A stretch of DNA of 64,000 nucleotides. Origin: Clostridiales bacterium. Lineage in GTDB: Bacteria; Bacillota; Clostridia; Oscillospirales; Oscillospiraceae. Made by a program: the position numbers and the translations under genes. Of this stretch, positions 59,584 through 64,000 are shown in pieces (positions within the stretch are counted from its first letter, which is position 1; each line of letters starts with the position of its first letter). The stretch covers positions 62,001 through 126,000 of the forward strand of contig JALFVN010000035.1 in assembly GCA_022787565.1 (NCBI GenBank). Direction: 5' to 3'. The notes under the pieces were generated by a model, which worked only from the letters and a program-made list of their open reading frames with translations, did not search any database and had not been told where the DNA came from.

Positions 59584-61530
59584 ATGAGCAGACAGGAAGC
59601 TCTTGAACAATATAATTATGCTTTGAAGCTGGGGCAGAAGTACTACAAATCCGCGGTGATCAACGGCGGATACCCCTATCTTCAGGCCCTGGACGAGGTA
59701 TTGGACGAATCCATGGTCGCGGGCCGGGTGGAGATGGGTCTGGTGAATATCCCCTCCGAGCAGATCGTCGGCGTAAAAAACGTGGGCCGGCGCACTGCTC
59801 TTGCCGGTAATTTCATGCCCCTGCTGGGTACCGACTCGGAATTTGCCTCCAAGTGGATCACCCTCTGTGACGCGCATTTAAGCGAAGAGGGCATCCGGGA
59901 CCCGGTTAAGTGCTGTGAATATATGGGCCGCTTCTATGTACAGGAGGGGAACAAACGGGTCAGTGTGCTGAAAAGCTACGGCGCCCCCACCATCCCCGGG
60001 ATAGTCACGCGGATCGTCCCCGCCTATTCCGAGGATCCGGCCGTGCAGATCTACTATGAATTCATGCACTTTTATCGGCTTGCCGGACTGTATCAGCTGA
60101 ACTTCACCCGGCCCGGCAGCTTTGCCAAGCTGCAGGCAGCCCTGGGCTTTGAGCCGAAGCATGTCTGGACCGACGCGGAGCGGCGCAGCTTTCTGGCCGG
60201 TTACCTCCATTTCAAATCCGCTTTCGACAAGCTGAACACGAAGAAGCTGAAGGTTACGGTTGCAGACGCGCTGCTTGTCTGGCTCCAGGTGTTTTCCTTC
60301 GGCGATATCAAAAACCAGGGCCCCCAGGAGCTGCAGAAGAATCTGAGCACCGTATGGCCCGACATTGAGATCATGGCCGAAGGCCAGCCCATTTCCGTCA
60401 GCGTCTGTCCCAAGGGGCAGACCAGAAAACTGATCTCCAAGCTTTTCAATGTTCACCCCGGGCGCCTGAACGCCGCGTTCATCTACGGCTTTGACCCGGC
60501 AAAGAGCGCCTGGACCCGGGCCCATGAGCACGGGCGGGAATACCTGGAAAAGCACATGGCAGACCGGGTGAGCACCCATGTCTATTTCGCCGACGGCAGA
60601 AATTACCTGGAGGCTATGGAAAAGGCTGTCAGCGACGGGGCTGACATCATTTTTGCCACCACGCCGCTGATGATCAGCGCCTGCCGGCGTATTGCCGCGC
60701 TCCACAGCGGTGTGCGGGTAATGAACTGCTCCCTCTCCCTGCCCTATACGGGTGTGCGCAGCTATTACAGCCGCATATACGAATGCAAATTTATCACCGG
60801 GGCCATTGCCGGAGCCATGGCAGAGCAGAACACCATCGGCTTTGTGGCAAACTACCCCATCTACGGCGTTCCCGCCGGGATAAACGCCTTTGCGCTGGGG
60901 GCTAAGCTGACCAATCCCCGGGCAAAGATCAAGCTGGTCTGGTCCTGCACCAAGGGAGACCCCCTCAAAGAGCTTACCGATCAGGGCGTCAGCGTCATCT
61001 CCAACAAGGAGGCCACCAACCCGGAAAACGAGCACTGGGCCATGGAGTGGGGCACCTACAAGCTCCAGCCGGACGGGTCCATGCTGCCTCTGGCCGTACC
61101 CTGCTGGAATTGGGGTCCCTTCTACGAAAAGGTCATGCTCTGCATTATGAGCGGTGAATTTGACAACAAGACCCCGGGACAGGCCATCAATTACTGGTGG
61201 GGGATGAACAGCGGCGTGATCGACGTGCAGCTCAGCGACGCGCTCCCCGACGGCGTGCGCAGTCTGGCGGAAATATTGAAAAACGGCATGATCAGCGGGT
61301 CCATTGACCCCTTCAAATGCCGTCTGGTGGATCAGCAGGGCACAGTCCGCAGCAGCGGGGACCGGGACCTGACGCCGGAGGAAATCATGTTCATGGATTG
61401 GCTCTGCGACAATGTGGAAGGCAGCATCCCGGAATTTGAGCAGCTTCTGCCCAGCTCCCAGGAGATGGTGCGTGTTCTGGGCGTGTACAGGGACAAAATA
61501 CCTCCTGAGACCGAGGAGGACAAACGATGA
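59584..61530 (+). CDS. Cytoplasmic fusion of a ParB/sulfiredoxin-like domain and a BMP (PnrA-like) ligand-binding domain
   Basis: 648 residues from ATG 59584, after AAGGAG. There is no signal peptide, so unlike normal BMP lipoproteins it stays in the cytoplasm. Residues about 50-150 have a ParB-like pattern: VNIPSEQIVGVKN, then YVQEGNKRVSVLKSYGAPTIPG, akin to the ParB box II nucleotide-binding region. A helical middle segment leads to a BMP domain from about residue 295 (AFIYGFDPAKSAWTRAHEHGREYLEK; ADIIFATTPLM; GAIAGAMAEQNTIGFVANYPI), which in PnrA binds nucleosides. The stop overlaps the phosphoesterase start by 4 bp. A nucleoside- or nucleotide-sensing role is inferred, not shown. Confidence 0.75.
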   Translation: MSRQEALEQYNYALKLGQKYYKSAVINGGYPYLQALDEVLDESMVAGRVEMGLVNIPSEQIVGVKNVGRRTALAGNFMPLLGTDSEFASKWITLCDAHLSEEGIRDPVKCCEYMGRFYVQEGNKRVSVLKSYGAPTIPGIVTRIVPAYSEDPAVQIYYEFMHFYRLAGLYQLNFTRPGSFAKLQAALGFEPKHVWTDAERRSFLAGYLHFKSAFDKLNTKKLKVTVADALLVWLQVFSFGDIKNQGPQELQKNLSTVWPDIEIMAEGQPISVSVCPKGQTRKLISKLFNVHPGRLNAAFIYGFDPAKSAWTRAHEHGREYLEKHMADRVSTHVYFADGRNYLEAMEKAVSDGADIIFATTPLMISACRRIAALHSGVRVMNCSLSLPYTGVRSYYSRIYECKFITGAIAGAMAEQNTIGFVANYPIYGVPAGINAFALGAKLTNPRAKIKLVWSCTKGDPLKELTDQGVSVISNKEATNPENEHWAMEWGTYKLQPDGSMLPLAVPCWNWGPFYEKVMLCIMSGEFDNKTPGQAINYWWGMNSGVIDVQLSDALPDGVRSLAEILKNGMISGSIDPFKCRLVDQQGTVRSSGDRDLTPEEIMFMDWLCDNVEGSIPEFEQLLPSSQEMVRVLGVYRDKIPPETEEDKR

Positions 61531-62126
61531 AGCTTTTGCTGATATCTGACGAGGAGAGCGCCTATCTCTGGGACTATTACCAGCCGGGTATGCTGAACGG
61601 GATAGACCTTATTCTTTCCTGCGGTGATCTGAAAGCAGATTATCTCAGCTTTCTTGTGACCATGGGCAGGGCTCCCCTGCTCTATGTCCACGGGAATCAT
61701 GATTATAATTATGTAAACCACCCGCCTGAAGGCTGCGACTGCATCGACGGCAATCTGGTGACCGTAAAGGGCCTGCGGATCATGGGGCTTGGCGGCAGCA
61801 TGATGTACAGCCGGGGCCCCCATCAGTATACGGAGCGGCAGATGGAAATGCGTATCCTGCGCATGAAGCTGAAGCTCATGCAGGCTGGCGGCGTGGATAT
61901 CCTTCTCACCCACGCCCCGGCAAGGGGCTTTGGGGATCAGGAGGACCTGGCCCACCGGGGCTTTGAGGCTTTTCTCCCTCTGCTGGACAGGTACCGCCCT
62001 AAATACCTGATTCACGGCCATGTGCATAAGCGCTACGGCAGCAAAATCGAGCGGGTGCTCCATTACGGGGACACCACCATTATCAATGCCTCCGGCCGCT
62101 ATATTCTTGACATTCCGGATAAATAA
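61527..62126 (+). CDS. Calcineurin-like metallophosphoesterase
   Basis: 199 residues. The metal motifs run LLISDEES, CGDLKADY, VHGNHDYNY, THAPARGFGD and HGHVHKRYG, the standard di-metal order (the first motif is degenerate, DEE for DxH). It is near UPF/YfcE-type small phosphodiesterases. It is co-translated with the ParB-like/BMP gene and a terminator follows, so the two form a closed unit. The substrate is unknown; a nucleotide ester would fit the partner. Confidence 0.85.
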   Translation: MKLLLISDEESAYLWDYYQPGMLNGIDLILSCGDLKADYLSFLVTMGRAPLLYVHGNHDYNYVNHPPEGCDCIDGNLVTVKGLRIMGLGGSMMYSRGPHQYTERQMEMRILRMKLKLMQAGGVDILLTHAPARGFGDQEDLAHRGFEAFLPLLDRYRPKYLIHGHVHKRYGSKIERVLHYGDTTIINASGRYILDIPDK

Positions 62127-62158
62127 AAGCTGACATCCAGCAGATGTCAGCTTTTTTT
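62126..62158 (+). terminator. Intrinsic terminator of the BMP-phosphoesterase unit
   Basis: 11-bp stem AAAGCTGACAT / ATGTCAGCTTT followed by a T7 tract. It overlaps the phosphoesterase stop codon by 1 nt. Confidence 0.92.
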
Positions 62159-62165
62159 ATCCGAA

Positions 62166-62315
62166 TTATCCGAATATGAACTTTTCCAGCCGGTCAAAGC
62201 CGCCGTGGGGCGCAAGTTTTTTGGCCAGCAGGCCGAAATAGTACTTTGTAAACTGTTCCTGATCCATAGGCAGCAATGTGCCGTCCAGATCGAACATAAT
62301 GGTTTTGATGCTCAT
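62166..62315 (-). pseudogene. Truncated HAD-family hydrolase, first 49 residues only
   Basis: An ATG at 62315 after GGACAGG opens a frame MSIKTIMFDLDGTLLPMDQE with intact HAD motif I, but a stop comes at residue 50 (after FDRLEKFIFG). The rest of the enzyme, normally more than 200 residues, is missing; the terminator of the plus-strand unit begins 8 nt beyond. It starts 10 nt after degV, so it was the second gene of that operon. Too short to be a working phosphatase. Confidence 0.75.
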
Positions 62316-62325
62316 TTACCTGTCC

Positions 62326-63189
62326 TCAGGTCCGGTAGATAATGCCGATCATATCCGGCCCGGTATTGATCCCGATGATGCAGCCTACGGGATATTCAAA
62401 CTCGGGGGGCTGATCCATCACCTGGCTCAGCGCTTCCCGGAGCTTTTCCCGCTGGAGCTGGTTGCTGCCGTAGACGATCTGATAGGGGCTTCCGGGCTTA
62501 CGCTCCTTCAGGCAGGTCTCCACCAGAGCCTTGATAGCCTTGGCCTCGCCTCTGGCCTTGGAGAGAATCCTGGCCTCGCCGTTTTCAAAGGTGATCAGGG
62601 GCTTGAGGCCCAGAGCGTCGCCCACAAAAGCGGCAGCCGGGGTGATCCGACCGGACTTTTTGACGCAGCGCAGGTTCAGGGGGACAAACATGGGCCTTGC
62701 ATGGGCGATCCACTCCTGAATATACTCCGTGATCTCTTCCGCGTCTTTCCCCTCTCTCACCATGCGTGCGGCGGCAATGACGGGCCAGCCGTAGCACATG
62801 CTGTAGGTCAGAGAGTCGATCAGGGTAATGCTGAAGTTCTTCTCCGCCTCAGGGTGTTCCTCAAAAAAGAAGCTTCTGGCCTGCACGGCGCTCTGGAAGG
62901 TGGAGGAACCCTTGGAATTGATGCTGGTGTGGATCAGGTGGGTATAACCCTGCTTCCAGGTCTCCTCATAAAGCTCCATAAACTGCACGGGCGTAGCCTG
63001 TGAGGAACTGGGCAGAACAACAGATTCGTCCAGAATCCTGTAAAACTCCTGGGGCGTCAGATCATAGCCGTCCCTATACTGTCTGTCCCCGTCCACAATG
63101 GTGAGCGGGACCACCTTGATATCCAGTTCCTCCCGTATTTCCCGGGGAATATCCGCGGTGGAGTCGGTGCTGATTTTTATCTTCTGCAT
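62326..63189 (-). CDS. DegV family fatty-acid-binding protein
   Basis: 287 residues from ATG 63189 after GAAAGGAAATAC. The start QKIKISTDSTADIP and the segments VVPLTIVDGDRQYRDG, LPSSSQATPVQFMELYEE and SKARGEAKAIKALVE fit DegV proteins (FakB-like), which bind a fatty acid for the FakA kinase. No fakA gene is in the window. The final residues GIIYRT end 10 nt before the truncated HAD start. Confidence 0.92.
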   Translation of the reverse strand: MQKIKISTDSTADIPREIREELDIKVVPLTIVDGDRQYRDGYDLTPQEFYRILDESVVLPSSSQATPVQFMELYEETWKQGYTHLIHTSINSKGSSTFQSAVQARSFFFEEHPEAEKNFSITLIDSLTYSMCYGWPVIAAARMVREGKDAEEITEYIQEWIAHARPMFVPLNLRCVKKSGRITPAAAFVGDALGLKPLITFENGEARILSKARGEAKAIKALVETCLKERKPGSPYQIVYGSNQLQREKLREALSQVMDQPPEFEYPVGCIIGINTGPDMIGIIYRT

Positions 63190-63345
63190 GGTATTTCCTT
63201 TCAAAAATGGCTGGCACAGTCCGCCTTGACGCGATGGCCCGGCGGAGATATAATACTTACAGGGATAAATTGCTTGAATATTTTGAAGTTTTTTGAGTAT
63301 ACAACATTTTCCCCTGCTATGTCAAGACACTGGGAGGTTTTTGCC

Positions 63346-64000
63346 ATGAACAACTTTTTCCCGGAAATCAGGAAAAATTTTGGCTTTGGCTGCATGAGAC
63401 TGCCGAAGCTGGAAGATCAGGTCGACCTGACCCGTTTTGCGCGGATGGCAGATCTGTTTATGGAGCGCGGCTTCAACTATTTTGACACGGCCAGACCCTA
63501 TCTGGGCGGCCAGAGCGAGACAGCGTTGAGAGAATGTCTCGTCTCCCGATACCCCCGGGAAAGCTTTGTACTGACCAACAAGCTCTCCTTCACTTTTTTT
63601 GATCAGGAAGCGGATATCCGCCCCCTCTTTGCCTCTCAGCTTGAGGCCTGCGGGGTGGAATACTTTGACTTTTACCTGATGCACGCCATGAGCGGTGCAA
63701 GGTACGATAAATATGTGAACTGCCGGGCCTTCGACATTGCCCGGGAGCTGAAGGCCGAGGGAAAGATCCGGCATATCGGCATGTCCTTCCACGACACGCC
63801 GGAGGTGCTGGACCGGATCCTCACCGAGCAGCCCTGCATCGAGGCGGTGCAGATCCAGTTCAACTACCTGGACGCATACAGTCCCTCCGTTCAGGGCATG
63901 GCCTGTCTGGAGGTCTGCCGCAGACACGGAAAGCCGGCCATCATCATGGAGCCGGTAAAGGGCGGCAATCTGATGAACCTGCCGGAGGAGGCCGCTGCCA
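63346..64000 (+). CDS. Aldo/keto reductase, 3' end beyond the window
   Basis: The frame opens at ATG 63346 after GGGAGG and runs off the right edge after 218 codons. FGFGCMRLP, FNYFDTARPYLGG (catalytic Asp and Tyr), LTNKLS (Lys) and DFYLMHAM (His) give the AKR tetrad. Later KIRHIGMSFHDTPEVL and QIQFNYLD are typical of the large-form anaerobic AKRs that end in an iron-sulphur motif, which would lie outside. Substrate unknown. Confidence 0.9.
   Translation, partial: MNNFFPEIRKNFGFGCMRLPKLEDQVDLTRFARMADLFMERGFNYFDTARPYLGGQSETALRECLVSRYPRESFVLTNKLSFTFFDQEADIRPLFASQLEACGVEYFDFYLMHAMSGARYDKYVNCRAFDIARELKAEGKIRHIGMSFHDTPEVLDRILTEQPCIEAVQIQFNYLDAYSPSVQGMACLEVCRRHGKPAIIMEPVKGGNLMNLPEEAAA

Overview
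The window is about 58% GC, densely coded, and reads as a chromosome fragment of an anaerobic gut Clostridium relative, most likely Oscillospirales/Oscillospiraceae. The support is the class III fructose-1,6-bisphosphatase, an Rnf complex with ApbE and a PplA-like lipoprotein, a glycine riboswitch in front of an AGCS symporter, the firmicute order dprA-topA-trmFO-plsX-rnc-smc-ftsY, and dispersed hairpin repeats of a kind familiar to me from such genomes. No rRNA, tRNA, CRISPR array, transposase or phage gene was seen.

Layout. 1-8.8 kb: 3' part of a PocR/AraC regulator; a radical SAM/SPASM protein; a HAD phosphatase and a P-loop ATPase whose 3' ends run into a dispersed repeat; a DnaJ / DUF5685 / zinc-ribbon membrane protein cassette; a D-Ala-D-Ala ligase family protein; and an LCP cell-wall ligase, with repeat-rich gaps. 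9-15.6 kb: FlaA1/WbpM-type nucleotide-sugar dehydratase, PepV-like M20 dipeptidase, class III FBPase, class B sortase. 15.8-18.7 kb: a YDG/MBG-repeat surface protein with a degenerate sorting signal. 19-36 kb: a long minus-strand housekeeping block (TrmH-like methyltransferase, dprA, topA, trmFO, plsX, rnc, radical SAM, smc, ftsY, yhbY, nadD-yqeK fusion, rsfS, leuS) with rpsU downstream under its own promoter.

36-40.6 kb: a strong promoter drives a highly structured RNA of about 330 nt, unidentified here, which ends in two tandem terminators immediately before the polyamine transporter potABCD. 40.8-42.1 kb: an M20 amidohydrolase. 42.2-49.7 kb: a consensus promoter and a structured 200-nt leader precede a PplA-like lipoprotein, apbE, rnfCDGEA and a NusG-II protein. 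This is an extracytoplasmic flavin/Na+ or H+ electron-transport operon with no rnfB beside it and a double-length RnfG. 49.8-53.4 kb: a flavodoxin-like protein, a CLC-F-type antiporter and a glycine-riboswitch-controlled AGCS symporter. 53.7-59.4 kb: an MMPL transporter with a large GLUG/helical surface protein. 59.6-62.1 kb: a cytoplasmic ParB-like/BMP-domain fusion protein coupled to a metallophosphoesterase. 62.2-64 kb: a truncated HAD gene, degV and the start of an aldo/keto reductase.

The least explained items are the RNA upstream of potA, the leader upstream of the Rnf operon, the ParB-like/BMP plus phosphoesterase pair, and the MMPL/GLUG pair. All assignments come from reading motifs in the sequence; no database search was run.
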